64,000 bases of DNA from an uncultured Sphingomonas sp. GTDB lineage: Bacteria > Pseudomonadota > Alphaproteobacteria > Sphingomonadales > Sphingomonadaceae. The DNA lies in the NCBI GenBank assembly GCA_913776255.1, contig CAJYLV010000016.1:62001-126000 (forward strand), in the 5' to 3' direction. The notes beneath the pieces are model-generated. The model searched no databases. It was not told where the DNA came from and saw nothing but the letters and a program-made list of their open reading frames with translations. Positions 25,688-37,020 of the stretch are shown one piece after another. Numbering within the stretch: position 1 is the first letter of the stretch; each line of letters begins with the position of its first letter. The position numbers and the translations under genes are program-made.

Positions 25688-25785
25688 GCGCGGCAATATG
25701 GGCGCAGGCGCCGCGCAGCGAAAGGGCGCGTTGACGATGTGTTCCGCATCAGCTACTGCGAGGCAATCGCAAATCGAGGTGTTCC

Positions 25786-26241
25786 ATGTACCGCTTCCTC
25801 GACCGACTGCCGCCCAATCTCGACGAGCATTTCCACTTCCTTACGGGTGCGATGCGGCAATGGACCGCCGCGGCGCGCGCCGGGCGCTGCCCGTGCGCGG
25901 CGCTGGCGCCAGGGTTCGACTGGCGCGGGGTGATGCCGGCGCTGCCCGACTTCACGAAGCTGATGGCGCTGCTCGACACGCATGCGCTACGCTGGATGCG
26001 GTTCGGGATGCCGGGCGCGGAACATGTCACCGAGGCCGAGGCGACGATGCTGGCGATGTTCGCTGCCGCGCTGGGCGGCGACAGTCCGGCGGTGCGCCGG
26101 ATCGCCGCGACATTGGTCGCCGACAGCGGCGCGACATTGGTCGCCGACAGCGGCGCGCCGCGCGTCGCCGAGGAACTCGCCACCGCTGCCGAATGGGTGG
26201 CGCTGCGCTTCGTCCAGGCGCCGCTGGCGCAGCGCGACTGA
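25786..26241 (+). CDS. Hypothetical protein with internal 8-residue duplication
   Basis: 151 residues; no signal or membrane segment. The start [21 protein letters not shown] has many aromatic and acidic residues. There is an exact tandem duplication of ATLVADSG encoded by two adjacent identical 24 bp units (26107-26154). A Cys pair in GRCPCAAL could bind metal or form a disulfide. It faces away from uvrB (divergent) and is followed by ferredoxin-NADP reductase in the same direction after 116 bases. I do not recognise the family; codon use looks native. Confidence 0.75.
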   Translation: MYRFLDRLPPNLDEHFHFLTGAMRQWTAAARAGRCPCAALAPGFDWRGVMPALPDFTKLMALLDTHALRWMRFGMPGAEHVTEAEATMLAMFAAALGGDSPAVRRIAATLVADSGATLVADSGAPRVAEELATAAEWVALRFVQAPLAQRD

Positions 26242-26357
26242 GGCGCATCGCCCGCGCCACCTTGCCCGCGCCCAAGCCCAGCTATGGTTGACCCTTCCCG
26301 CGCCGCACCATAATGCGCGCCATTCGCAAGAAATCCTCATATCAGACCGGATCGCCG

Positions 26358-27188
26358 ATGACCGACCTGCGTGCGCCAGTGCTTATCCCTGAATCGACCG
26401 CCTTCCACAGCGTGGCGGTGAAATGGGTGCGTCACTGGAACGAGCATCTGTTCAGCTTCGCGGTCGAGCGGCCCGCGTCGTTCCGCTTCCGCTCCGGCGA
26501 GTTCGTGATGATCGGCCTGCCCGGCGAGGGCGGGACCGAGGACAAGCCCGCCAAGCCGGTGATGCGCGCCTATTCGATCGCCAGCCCGGCGTGGGCGGAG
26601 GAGCTGGAGTTCCTGTCGATCAAGGTGCCGGGCGGTCCGCTCACCGAACGGTTGCAGGCGGTCGAGCCGGGCGATCAGGTCTATCTCGGCAAGAAGCCGA
26701 CCGGCACGCTGGTGCTCGACGCGTTACTCGGCGGCAAGCGGCTGTTCCTGCTGTCGACCGGCACCGGCCTCGCGCCGTTCCTCAGCGTCGCGCGCGATCC
26801 CGACGTGTACGAGCGTTTCGACCAGATCGTCGTTGTCCACGGCGTGCGCCGCGTCAACGATCTGGCGTTCCATGACGAACTCAGCGCGCGGCTGGCGGAC
26901 GATCCGCTGGTGGCGGAGGAGGCGGCGACACGCTTCCATTACGTGCCCGCGGTCACGCGCGAGGAGTTCCACACCACCGGCCGCATCCCCGCGCTGATCG
27001 AGAGCGGGCGGCTGTTCGAAGGGCTGGATGGCGAGCCGCGCTTCGATCCGGAAACCGATCGCGTGATGCTGTGCGGCTCGACCGCGATGATCCGCGAGAT
27101 CGCGTCGGTGCTGGAGCACAAGGGATTCGTCGAGGGCTCGAACGCCAACCCCGGCCAGTTCGTGATCGAGCGCGCGTTCGTCGACTGA
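26358..27188 (+). CDS. fpr: Ferredoxin--NADP+ reductase
   Basis: FAD enzyme that moves electrons between NADPH and ferredoxin or flavodoxin. 276 residues from the ATG at 26358 (an upstream in-frame ATG would add 15). FAD-binding motif RAYSIASP (about 76-83), phosphate-contacting PGGPLTERL, NADP-binding STGTGLAPF (about 134-142) and CGSTAMIREI fit the bacterial class (subclass I/II) of FNRs. The C-terminal ending FVIERAFVD is an extension beyond the aromatic residue, typical of Azotobacter/Rhodobacter-type FNR. Also possible is a role in oxidative stress (SoxR-type fpr), but no regulator site is seen. Confidence 0.92.
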   Translation: MTDLRAPVLIPESTAFHSVAVKWVRHWNEHLFSFAVERPASFRFRSGEFVMIGLPGEGGTEDKPAKPVMRAYSIASPAWAEELEFLSIKVPGGPLTERLQAVEPGDQVYLGKKPTGTLVLDALLGGKRLFLLSTGTGLAPFLSVARDPDVYERFDQIVVVHGVRRVNDLAFHDELSARLADDPLVAEEAATRFHYVPAVTREEFHTTGRIPALIESGRLFEGLDGEPRFDPETDRVMLCGSTAMIREIASVLEHKGFVEGSNANPGQFVIERAFVD

Positions 27189-27196
27189 TCCGTTCC

Positions 27197-27273
27197 CGTC
27201 ATTGCGAGCGCAGCGAAGCGATCCAGCGCGTCCTGGCCCGGCCCTGGATTGCTTCGCTGCGCTCGCAATGACG
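27197..27273. repeat. CGTCATTGCGAG palindromic element, copy 5
   Basis: 77 bp copy with arms CGTCATTGCGAGCGCAGCG and CGCTGCGCTCGCAATGACG, between the fpr stop and the DUF1272 gene. Confidence 0.85.
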
Positions 27274-27297
27274 GACGCATCACGCTAAACGGCCGCC

Positions 27298-27522
27298 ATG
27301 CTCGAGATGCGACCCGATTGCGAACGCTGCGGCGTTGACCTCCCGGCCGACGAGGGCGGGGCGTTCATCTGCTCGATGGAATGTACCTTCTGCGCGGAAT
27401 GCGCCGACGCGCTCGACGAGACCTGCCCGAATTGCGGCGGCGAATTGCTCGACCGCCCGGCGCGCGTCGGCAAGACGCTGAAGACATACCCCGCCGCGAC
27501 CGAGCGGCATCACCGCGCATGA
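27298..27522 (+). CDS. DUF1272-family zinc-ribbon protein
   Basis: 74-residue protein with a dense Cys pattern: CERCGVDLP, CSMECTFCAECAD and CPNCGGEL. The start LEMRPDCERC and CSMECTFCAEC are characteristic of DUF1272, a family of small zinc-binding proteins of unknown role. No signal peptide. It overlaps the thiD start by ATGA (27519-27522), so it is translated with thiD, although no known pathway link exists. Likely binds two zinc ions. Confidence 0.85.
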   Translation: MLEMRPDCERCGVDLPADEGGAFICSMECTFCAECADALDETCPNCGGELLDRPARVGKTLKTYPAATERHHRA

Positions 27523-28346
27523 CGATCGCGCGCGTCCTGATCGTCGCGGGCTCCGATTCCGGCGGCGGCGCGGGGATTCAGGCCGATCTGAAGACCGTCA
27601 CGATGCTCGGCGGCCACGCGATGACCGCGATCACCGCGATCACCGCGCAGAACACGCGCGGCGTCGAGGCGGTGGCGGCGCTGTCACCCGAAATGGTGCG
27701 CCGACAGATGACCTGCGTGGTCGAGGACATCGGTGTCGATGCGGTCAAGATCGGGATGCTCGGTCGCGCCGAGATCGCCACCGCCGTGGCCGACGAACTC
27801 GCGAGCGGCCTGTACGCTGCGCCGATCGTGCTCGATCCGGTGATGGTCGCGACCAGCGGCGCGCAACTCGCCGACCCGGCCACCATCGCCGGTTTCGCAC
27901 GGCTCGCGCGGATGAGCACGCTGGTCACGCCGAACCTGCCCGAACTCGCCGCGCTGGTCGAACGCGAGTACCTAGACATGGCCGATGTCGCGCCGGCCGC
28001 GCGCGACTATGCCGCGACGATCGGCGCGCCGGTGTTGGTGAAGGGCGGCCATGCCGAAGGTGCGACGGTCATCGACCGGCTGATCGGCGCCGATGGCGTG
28101 ATCGCCGAATGGGCCAACCCGCGCATCGACACGCGCCACAGCCACGGCACCGGCTGCACGCTCGCCAGCGCGATCGCGACCGGTCTGGCGGCGGGGCTGA
28201 CGCTCGAGCCCGCGATCGCGCGCGCGATCCGCTATGTCCGCGCCGCGCTGCTGGCCGCACCCGGGCTCGGAGCCGGGAACGGCCCGATGGGTCACGCGCT
28301 CGGCGATGCGCCGTTCGAGCTGTGGGAGCGCGGATGCCCGGCCTGA
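27519..28346 (+). CDS. thiD: Hydroxymethylpyrimidine/phosphomethylpyrimidine kinase
   Basis: Thiamin-pathway kinase that phosphorylates HMP and then HMP-phosphate. 275 residues, ribokinase-like fold. Starts MTIARVLIVAGSDSGGGAGIQADLKT, the family-defining N terminus. Further motifs are TAITAQNTRGVE, VDAVKIGMLG, VLDPVMVATSG, TPNLPEL and the anion-hole/catalytic Asp in DTRHSHGTGCTLASAIA. Overlaps DUF1272 upstream and rnhB downstream. The only thiamin gene in the window. Confidence 0.95.
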   Translation: MTIARVLIVAGSDSGGGAGIQADLKTVTMLGGHAMTAITAITAQNTRGVEAVAALSPEMVRRQMTCVVEDIGVDAVKIGMLGRAEIATAVADELASGLYAAPIVLDPVMVATSGAQLADPATIAGFARLARMSTLVTPNLPELAALVEREYLDMADVAPAARDYAATIGAPVLVKGGHAEGATVIDRLIGADGVIAEWANPRIDTRHSHGTGCTLASAIATGLAAGLTLEPAIARAIRYVRAALLAAPGLGAGNGPMGHALGDAPFELWERGCPA

Positions 28347-28940
28347 AGCACGAACGCGCCTGCCTGCCGCCGGTGGCGGGGGTCGACGAGGCCGGGCGCG
28401 GGCCGCTCGCCGGGCCGGTGGTCGCCTGCGCGCTGGTGCTGCCCGCCAAAGGCGTGCCGCGCGGGATCGACGATTCGAAGAAGCTCTCCGCCGCGGAGCG
28501 CGCGCGGCTGTGTGCGCGGCTCACCGACTGCGCGGCGCTGGGGGTCGGGATCGTCGAGCCCGCCGAGATCGACACGCTCAACATCTATTGGGCGACGATG
28601 AAAGCGATGACGCTGGCGGTCGACCGGCTGGCGGAGGTGCTGGGCTGCGCGCCCGGCCATGTGCTGGTCGACGGCAACCGCCTGCCGCGCTGGGGCTATG
28701 CCGCGACCGCGATCGTCTCGGGCGATGCGCACAGCCGCTCGATCGCCGCCGCGTCGATCGTCGCCAAACACACCCGCGACCAGATCATGATCGCCGCTGC
28801 CGAATCGCATCCGCATTACGGTTGGCACGCCAACAAGGGCTATGGCAGCGCGCAGCATCTCGCCGCGTTGCGCGAGCACGGGCCGTCGCCGCTCCACCGG
28901 CGCAGCTTCGCGCCGGTCGCGCAATGCATTTTGCCGTTCT

Positions 28941-28942
<2 letters not shown>
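28334..28942 (+). CDS. rnhB: Ribonuclease HII
   Basis: Removes ribonucleotides from DNA and RNA from RNA-DNA hybrids. 202 residues from the ATG at 28334, which overlaps the thiD end by 13 bases. Catalytic carboxylates are in GVDEAGRGPLAGPVV (Asp, Glu), and in VDGNRLP and AASIVAKHTRDQIM. HPHYGWHANKGYGSAQHL is a strongly conserved RNase HII block. It is followed by ccrM, the usual alphaproteobacterial neighbour. Confidence 0.95.
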
Positions 28943-30260
<1,318 letters not shown>

Positions 30261-30771
30261 TCGTCGTCGCACGTCCGCGGGCGAGGGGCCGTCGCTGTTT
30301 CGTCGCGGAATGACGCTGACACATAAGCGTCGGCCGTGTGTCCGCTCGATACTATCGACTACACAGCCATAGGCCCCTGCCTTCGCAGGGGCGACGGTGG
30401 CCTGTCAGGCGTAGCGCGGGCGAAAGCTGCTGGATGCGCTGCCCTCGACGTCGCTGTCCGCAACACTTCCTTGAAGCCCGTCGCTCCTGTCTCCGGAGGG
30501 GCGACGGCTCTTGGGGCGGGGGTGCGAACTGGCACGTCTGCCGAACTACGCGACCGGCCCCAGCCCGCGCTTCACCACCGAAGCCACCGTCGCCCCTGCG
30601 CAGGCAGGGGCCCATGTCTGTCTCGTGGTGGAATGACGGCGACACGTACAGTATCGCCTATGTGTCCAGCCGGACCGGTCGACGACACAACCCACACCCG
30701 CGCAGCAGCGATAGTGGCCGGCGACAGCGAGCCGGGTTCCGCCACCGGCACGAACCCGCTACCGCACGCGC
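30261..30771. other. Gene-free stretch holding palindromic repeats
   Basis: About 510 bases between ccrM and folP with no convincing gene. It carries three arms of the GTCGCCCCTGCG repeat family (30368-30398, 30478-30511, 30589-30625), and otherwise GC-rich sequence without recognised signals. The folP ATG follows directly. Confidence 0.7.
30368..30625. repeat. Paired GTCGCCCCTGCG palindromic element, locus 2
   Basis: Arm CATAGGCCCCTGCCTTCGCA at 30368, a degenerate middle arm GTCGCTCCTGTCTCCGGAGG around 30480, and arm GTCGCCCCTGCGCAGGCAGG at 30589. Here three arms rather than two are present, suggesting insertion of one element next to another. Confidence 0.7.
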
Positions 30772-31830
30772 ATGACGCTCCACCTCCGCCCGACCCATTT
30801 CACCGACGCGCCCTTCACCTATCCTGACGGCCATGTCGCGCGGCTGGCGGGCGGGTTGCAGTGGTTCGCGGCCTATGAGGTGATCGAGCCCACCGCCCGC
30901 CGCATCGTCGCCGTCGCCGACATCGCGCGGCTCGGCGACCGCGCCGCGACGCTCCACGCACGCATCACCGCCCCGCGCGCGCCGTGGGTGCTCGGTGAAC
31001 GCACGTTGCGCTTCGACCAGCCGCAGGTCGCCGCGATCCTCAACGTCACCCCCGACAGTTTTTCCGACGGCGGCGCGCATGTCGACGACCCCGCCGGTGC
31101 CGCCTCGGCCGGGATGGCGATGGCGGCGGCGGGCGCGGCGGTGATCGACGTCGGCGGCGAATCGACCCGCCCCGGCGCGACGCTGGTCTGGGAGGAGGAT
31201 GAGGCGCGCCGCGTCACGCCGGTGGTCGAGCGCCTGGCGCGCGCCGGGGCTCTGGTGTCTGTCGACACCCGCAAGGCGGCGGTGATCGAGGCGGCGCTGG
31301 CGACGGGCGCGGCGATCGTCAACGACGTATCGGCGCTGCTGTGGGATGCGCGCGCGCTGGAAATCGTCGCGCGTAGCGGCGCGCCGGTGATCCTGATGCA
31401 CTCGGCCGATCCGAAGGCCGGCGGCCACGGTCGCCAGACCTATCGCGACGTCGTGACCGAGGTGTTCGACTGGCTGGAGGCGCGCATCGACGCCGTGGTC
31501 GCGGCAGGGGTCGACCGCGCGCGGATCATGGTCGATCCCGGGATCGGCTTCGGCAAGTCGCTCGCCGACAATCTCGCGCTGCTCAACGGGCTGGCGCTGT
31601 TCCACGGGCTCGGCTGTCCGGTCATGCTGGGCGCGAGCCGCAAGCGGTTGATCGGCGCGCTCGACCATGAAGCGCCGGTTGCGGCGCGGCTCGGCGGGTC
31701 GGTCGCGCTGGCGTTGGCGGGGGCGCAGGCGGGGGTGCAGCTGTTGCGGGTGCATGATGTCGCCGAGACCGTGCAGGCGCTCCGCGTCTGGCGCGGCTTG
31801 CGCGATCGTGCGCTGTCGGCCACCTCATGA
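30772..31830 (+). CDS. folP: Dihydropteroate synthase
   Basis: Joins para-aminobenzoate to the pterin pyrophosphate in folate synthesis; target of sulfonamides. 352 residues, longer than the 280 of E. coli, with about 75 extra N-terminal residues before the TIM barrel. Pterin-binding motifs: ILNVTPDSFSDGG, VIDVGGESTRPGA, SVDTRKAAV, IVNDVSALLWD, MHSADPK, MVDPGIGFGKSLADN and LGASRKRLIG. The N-terminal extension (MTLHLRPTHFTDAPFTYPDGH) has no recognised domain. Bestrophin-like gene follows. Confidence 0.94.
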   Translation: MTLHLRPTHFTDAPFTYPDGHVARLAGGLQWFAAYEVIEPTARRIVAVADIARLGDRAATLHARITAPRAPWVLGERTLRFDQPQVAAILNVTPDSFSDGGAHVDDPAGAASAGMAMAAAGAAVIDVGGESTRPGATLVWEEDEARRVTPVVERLARAGALVSVDTRKAAVIEAALATGAAIVNDVSALLWDARALEIVARSGAPVILMHSADPKAGGHGRQTYRDVVTEVFDWLEARIDAVVAAGVDRARIMVDPGIGFGKSLADNLALLNGLALFHGLGCPVMLGASRKRLIGALDHEAPVAARLGGSVALALAGAQAGVQLLRVHDVAETVQALRVWRGLRDRALSATS

Positions 31831-31881
31831 CGGCAATGAAATGAAACTGGCACGGATCGGTCTGATGTGCGTTAGCCGGGC

Positions 31882-32769
31882 ATGATCGTTACCGCCGTCC
31901 CCCGTCTCACCCAGATCGTTCGCGAGGTCTGGAAGCCGCTCGTCGTCCTGTTCGTCTGGGACGTCATCGTGACCATCACTTATTACGTGCTGCCGTTCCA
32001 TGCGCCGGAGCTGCCGCTGACGTTGTTCGGCTCGGCACTGGCGCTGTTCCTCGGCTTCCGCAGCAATTCCGCCTATCAACGCTGGTGGGAAGGGCGGTCG
32101 CTGTGGGGGCTGATGATCAACGCCAGCCGCAACCTGGCGCGTGCGGCGCGCAACTTCCTGCCCGATCCGGACGCGCGCGACATGAAGCGCACGATCGTGC
32201 TGCGCCAGATCGCCTATGTGAACGCGCTGCGCTGCCAACTGCGCAAACAGAAGGTCGACGACGCGGTGCTGCGCTTCCTGTCGAAGGGCGAGGCGGATTT
32301 CGCGCTGTCGCGCACCAACACCGCCAACGGCATCGTCGACGGCACCGGCCGCCGCATCAACGAAGCGCGGCTGAACGGCTGGATCGACACCATCCAGCAG
32401 ACCTCGATGGAAAGCGTGCTGATCGACATCGCAAATGCGCAGGGCGGGATGGAGCGGCTCAAGAACACGCCGCTCCCCAACCAATACCGTTTCTTCCCGA
32501 CGATCTTCACGCACCTGTTCTGCATCCTGCTGCCGATCGGGCTGGTCGAGACATTGGGCTTCGCGACCCCGCTCGGCTCGACGGTGGCGGGGCTGATGTT
32601 CCTCGCGGTGCTGGCGATCGGCGACGATCTGGTCGATCCGTTCGCGAACACGGTCCACGATCTGCCGCTGAACGCGATGTGCCGCACGATCGAGATCGAC
32701 CTGCTCCAGTCGATCGGCGATGAAGCCCCCGAGCCGATGGTGCCCGACAAGACCGGCGTGTTGTGGTGA
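31882..32769 (+). CDS. Bestrophin-family anion channel-like membrane protein
   Basis: 295 residues, UPF0187/YneE family, related to eukaryotic bestrophin chloride channels. About four transmembrane helices: VLFVWDVIVTITYYVL, LFGSALALFLGFRS, a hydrophobic segment THLFCILLPIGLVETLG and AGLMFLAVLAIGDDLVDPF. The motif FRSNSAYQRWWEGRSLWG is a hallmark of the family. The late DPFANTVHDLPLNAMCRTIEIDLLQ is also conserved. In E. coli relatives form Na-permeable or anion channels; direction and ion here are unknown. It follows folP after 51 bases and may be in one transcript with it. Confidence 0.88.
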   Translation: MIVTAVPRLTQIVREVWKPLVVLFVWDVIVTITYYVLPFHAPELPLTLFGSALALFLGFRSNSAYQRWWEGRSLWGLMINASRNLARAARNFLPDPDARDMKRTIVLRQIAYVNALRCQLRKQKVDDAVLRFLSKGEADFALSRTNTANGIVDGTGRRINEARLNGWIDTIQQTSMESVLIDIANAQGGMERLKNTPLPNQYRFFPTIFTHLFCILLPIGLVETLGFATPLGSTVAGLMFLAVLAIGDDLVDPFANTVHDLPLNAMCRTIEIDLLQSIGDEAPEPMVPDKTGVLW

Positions 32770-32813
32770 TGCCTTGCCCCGGCGCGTCAGTGACATCCGG
32801 GTGAGCAGACCAC

Positions 32814-32890
32814 CGTCATTGCGAGCTTAGCGAAGCAATCCAGGGCGTCCTGATCCGGCCCTGGATTGCTTCGCTACGCTCGCAATGACG
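32814..32890. repeat. CGTCATTGCGAG palindromic element, copy 6
   Basis: 77 bp copy with arms CGTCATTGCGAGCTTAGCG and CGCTACGCTCGCAATGACG; one arm position is mismatched. It lies between the convergent ends of the bestrophin-like gene and an SDR gene. Confidence 0.85.
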
Positions 32891-32926
32891 AGGTACGCTT
32901 ACCGGACTATCGGCGGCCCAACGCCG

Positions 32927-33697
32927 CTACAGCAGATACCCGCCGTCGCTGACCAGCACGGTGCCCGTCATCAGCGCCGCGGCGTCGGACAGCAGGAATC
33001 CGACCTGCGCCGCCACCTCGTCCGGCTTGGCATAGCGCCCCAGCGGCGTCGCCAGCGCGGCCAATTCGGCGAACGCCGCCTCGCGCCCGATCGTGGCGGC
33101 ACGCTCGGCGAACATCGGCACCGCGTCCCACACCGGCGTCTCGACCCCGGCCGGTGCGATCGCATTGACGCGCAGCCGCTGCGCCGCGCCTTCCTTCGCC
33201 GCGACCTTGACGAGCTGGATCAGCCCCGCCTTCGACGCGCCATACGCGGCGACGCCCGGCTCGGCCTTGATCCCGGCCGCCGAGGCGACCGCGACGATCG
33301 CGCCCGCCCGCCCGTCGAGCGCGCGCATCGCGGCGCGCAGCGTCAGGAACGCGCCGTCGAGATTGACCGCGAGGATCCGCCGCCACGCGGCGAACGACAA
33401 GGCGGCGATCGCACCGGCGCCCGCGACCCCGGCATTGATCACCGCGCCATCGATCCCGGTCAGCACCGCCGCCGCCTCGTCCCACAGGGCTTCGTCGGCG
33501 ACATCGCCCGGCAGCAGGTCGAGCGTGCAGCCGAGGTCGACGCGCGCCAGCGCCTCCGCATCGCTGTCGACGAGCACCAGCCGCGCCGCGCCGTTCGCCG
33601 TGAGATGTTGCGCGCAGGCGAGGCCGATCCCGGAGGCCGCCCCCGTGACGAGATAGGCGCGTCCGTCGAAGGCAGCGGCGGCATCGGGCAAGGTCAT
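32927..33697 (-). CDS. SDR-family oxidoreductase
   Basis: 256 residues. Classical SDR: cofactor motif LVTGAASGIGLACAQ (about 15-29), NAGVAGAG, catalytic Ser in VASAAGIKA, YxxxK in YGASKAG (about 152-156), and the PAGVETPVWD substrate loop. Acidic residue LVDSDAE after the second strand suggests NAD preference. C-terminal VLVSDGGYLL. It ends near a palindromic repeat, and starts 19 bases after (in transcription order) the end of the NtrC-like gene, suggesting the two are co-transcribed. Substrate unknown. Confidence 0.88.
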   Translation of the reverse strand: MTLPDAAAAFDGRAYLVTGAASGIGLACAQHLTANGAARLVLVDSDAEALARVDLGCTLDLLPGDVADEALWDEAAAVLTGIDGAVINAGVAGAGAIAALSFAAWRRILAVNLDGAFLTLRAAMRALDGRAGAIVAVASAAGIKAEPGVAAYGASKAGLIQLVKVAAKEGAAQRLRVNAIAPAGVETPVWDAVPMFAERAATIGREAAFAELAALATPLGRYAKPDEVAAQVGFLLSDAAALMTGTVLVSDGGYLL

Positions 33698-33716
33698 GCC
33701 CGCGATCGTGCCGCGG

Positions 33717-35126
<1,410 letters not shown>

Positions 35127-35280
35127 GTTATGGCCCGGCCCCATGTTTCGTCCGATGCTGCCCTAGCGCCCTTGAGTAAAGGGGGACTTAAATCGGACTG
35201 TCATGCGGCTATCACCATATTGCCTGTTGCTGATGGCTTAACTACGGTCTCAGCAACCGTTCAAGGGGAAGAGGATCATC

Positions 35281-35403
35281 ATGGCCGAACCTGCCGATCT
35301 GAAGGCGCATGAGGCAACGTATACGAGCATGATCGGTCTGCTCAAGTACGGCGCCGTCGCCTGTTTCCTGCTCGCGTTCCTCGTCATCTGGCTCATCTCG
35401 TAG
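35281..35403 (+). CDS. aa3-type cytochrome c oxidase subunit IV-like small membrane protein
   Basis: 40 residues: MAEPADLKAHEATYTSMIGL then a single helix YGAVACFLLAFLVIWLIS. The conserved AHEATYxxM pattern before one transmembrane segment is that of bacterial aa3-oxidase subunit IV (COX4_pro_2), a one-helix subunit at the edge of the oxidase. AAGGGGAAGAGG precedes the ATG. It is seven bases before pntAA, a linkage seen in other sphingomonads; oxidase core genes are not in the window. So either it serves the oxidase from a distance or the transhydrogenase. Gene real; complex membership inferred. Confidence 0.8.
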   Translation: MAEPADLKAHEATYTSMIGLLKYGAVACFLLAFLVIWLIS

Positions 35404-35410
35404 CCGCGCG

Positions 35411-36532
35411 GTGAAGATCGCGGTCGTTCGGGAGCAGGCAGCCGGCGAGCGCCGGGTCGCCGCCACGCCGGAAACGGTGAAGAAATTCATCGCTTTGGGG
35501 GCGATGCTGGCGGTCGAGGCGGGGGCAGGGGCCGCGGCGTCCTTCGCCGATGTCGATTATGCCGCCGCCGGGGCCACGGTCGGCGACCGCGCCGCCACGC
35601 TGGCCGGCGCCGCTATCGTGCTGGGCGTGCAGGGGCCGGATCCGGCCTCGCTCGGCGGAGTCGCGCCGGGGGCGTGGGTGGTCGCGGGACTCAACCCGTT
35701 CGGGGAGCGCGCGCGAGTCGACGGCTATGCCGCCGCCGGGCTGGAGGCGCTGGCGATGGAGTTCATGCCGCGCATCACGCGTGCGCAGTCGATGGACATC
35801 CTGTCGTCGCAATCGAACCTCGCCGGCTACAAGGCGGTGCTCGACGCCGCCGCCGAATATGGCCGCGCCTTTCCGATGATGATGACCGCGGCGGGCACGG
35901 TCAGCGCCGCGCGGGTGTTCGTAATGGGGGTCGGCGTCGCCGGATTGCAGGCGATCGCCACCGCGCGGCGGCTCGGCGCGCAGGTCTCGGCCACCGACGT
36001 TCGCTCGGCGACCAAGGAGCAGATCCAGTCGCTCGGCGCCAAGCCGATCTTCGTCGAGAACGTCGCCGGGATCGAGGGCGAGGGCTCGGGCGGCTATGCC
36101 GGCGAGATGTCGCCCGAATATCAGGCGGCGCAGGCCGAGCTGGTGTCGGCGCACATCGCCAGGCAGGATATCGTCATCACCACCGCGCTGATCCCCGGCC
36201 GCCCCGCGCCGCGGCTGGTCAGCGACGCGCAGCTCGCCTCGATGCGCCCCGGCTCGGTGGTCGTCGATCTCGCGGTCGAGCAGGGCGGCAATGTCGAGGG
36301 CGCGGTGGCGGGCGAGGTGGTCGAGCGGCACGGCGTCAAGATCGTCGGGCATCGTAACGTCGCGGGCCGGCTGCCCGCCGACGCCTCGGCGCTGTTCGCG
36401 CGCAACCTCTACAATTTCCTCTCGACCTTCTGGGACAAGGAGCAGGCGCGCCCGGTGCTCGATGCCGAGATCGGTGATGCGATCCGCCTGACGAAGGACG
36501 GGAAGGTCGTGAACGCGCGGCTGCTGTCGTGA
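35411..36532 (+). CDS. pntAA: NAD(P) transhydrogenase subunit alpha, part 1 (NAD-binding domain I)
   Basis: Soluble domain I of the proton-translocating transhydrogenase, which makes NADPH from NADH using the proton gradient. 373 residues from a GTG. Alanine dehydrogenase/PNT fold: KIAVVREQAAGERRVAATPETVKK at the N terminus, a mobile loop region, the NAD motif VFVMGVGVAGLQAIATARRLGA, SATDVRS, and ITTALIPGRPAPRLV. The alphaproteobacterial form has this domain separate from the membrane part, as in Rhodospirillum. A secreted-protein gene overlaps its end through GTGA and separates it from pntAB. Confidence 0.94.
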   Translation: MKIAVVREQAAGERRVAATPETVKKFIALGAMLAVEAGAGAAASFADVDYAAAGATVGDRAATLAGAAIVLGVQGPDPASLGGVAPGAWVVAGLNPFGERARVDGYAAAGLEALAMEFMPRITRAQSMDILSSQSNLAGYKAVLDAAAEYGRAFPMMMTAAGTVSAARVFVMGVGVAGLQAIATARRLGAQVSATDVRSATKEQIQSLGAKPIFVENVAGIEGEGSGGYAGEMSPEYQAAQAELVSAHIARQDIVITTALIPGRPAPRLVSDAQLASMRPGSVVVDLAVEQGGNVEGAVAGEVVERHGVKIVGHRNVAGRLPADASALFARNLYNFLSTFWDKEQARPVLDAEIGDAIRLTKDGKVVNARLLS

Positions 36533-37005
36533 GGTGCGGTTGGGGGGCGCTGGCCGGGCTGCTGCTCGCGACGACGGCGCAGGCCGCCGCGCCGGACAAG
36601 GCCGATCGCAAGGCCTTTTACGACCTGGTCGACCGCTATCAGATGTTCGTGGTGCCGCATTGCGAGCCTGACGTCATCAACGCTTATCGTACGCAAAACG
36701 CCGCGCGCGACACCGCGTTCGTCCAGTCCTTGCAGGGCACGAAGCTCGCCGGCGTCTATGCGCGCGCGGTGGCGGATCGCGAGAAGCACGACCGCAGGAC
36801 CGTCTACGATTGTCAGCCGACCACCACGCCGCGACCCGCGCCGACCGGGCGAACCGCGGCGCAGCGCCGCCGCGCCGAGCGCGAGGCTGCCCGGCTTGTC
36901 GCCGCCGAGGCGAAGCGCGACCGGACCGAGATTTTCACCGAGGGCGACCGGATCTTCGCCGAGATGACGGCATTGCGCGACCGGACGGCCGCGGCGCCGC
37001 GCTGA
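36529..37005 (+). CDS. Secreted hypothetical protein inside the pnt gene cluster
   Basis: 158 residues from a GTG that overlaps the pntAA stop (GTGA). N-terminal signal peptide CGWGALAGLLLATTAQAAAP. The mature part starts DKADRKAFYDLVDRYQMFVVPHCEPDVINAYRTQN and ends in an Arg/Ala-rich helix with TEGDRIFAEMTALRDR. Two Cys (PHCEP, YDCQP) could pair in the periplasm. Helical, soluble, no known domain. It lies exactly between pntAA and pntAB, so it is co-expressed with them; a periplasmic protein with the transhydrogenase is unexpected. Family not recognised. Confidence 0.75.
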   Translation: MRCGWGALAGLLLATTAQAAAPDKADRKAFYDLVDRYQMFVVPHCEPDVINAYRTQNAARDTAFVQSLQGTKLAGVYARAVADREKHDRRTVYDCQPTTTPRPAPTGRTAAQRRRAEREAARLVAAEAKRDRTEIFTEGDRIFAEMTALRDRTAAAPR

Positions 37006-37020
37006 ACGAAAGGGGCCAGC

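Noticed and set aside
25688..25696. uvrB start three codons upstream of the ATG at 25687
   Set aside because: The upstream codon would be ATT. The ATG at 25687 gives the expected N terminus MAIQIRT.
23330..25933. 867-codon plus-strand open frame opposite uvrB
   Set aside because: Antisense to a clear uvrB gene; translation rich in Arg, Asp, Leu and His without motifs.
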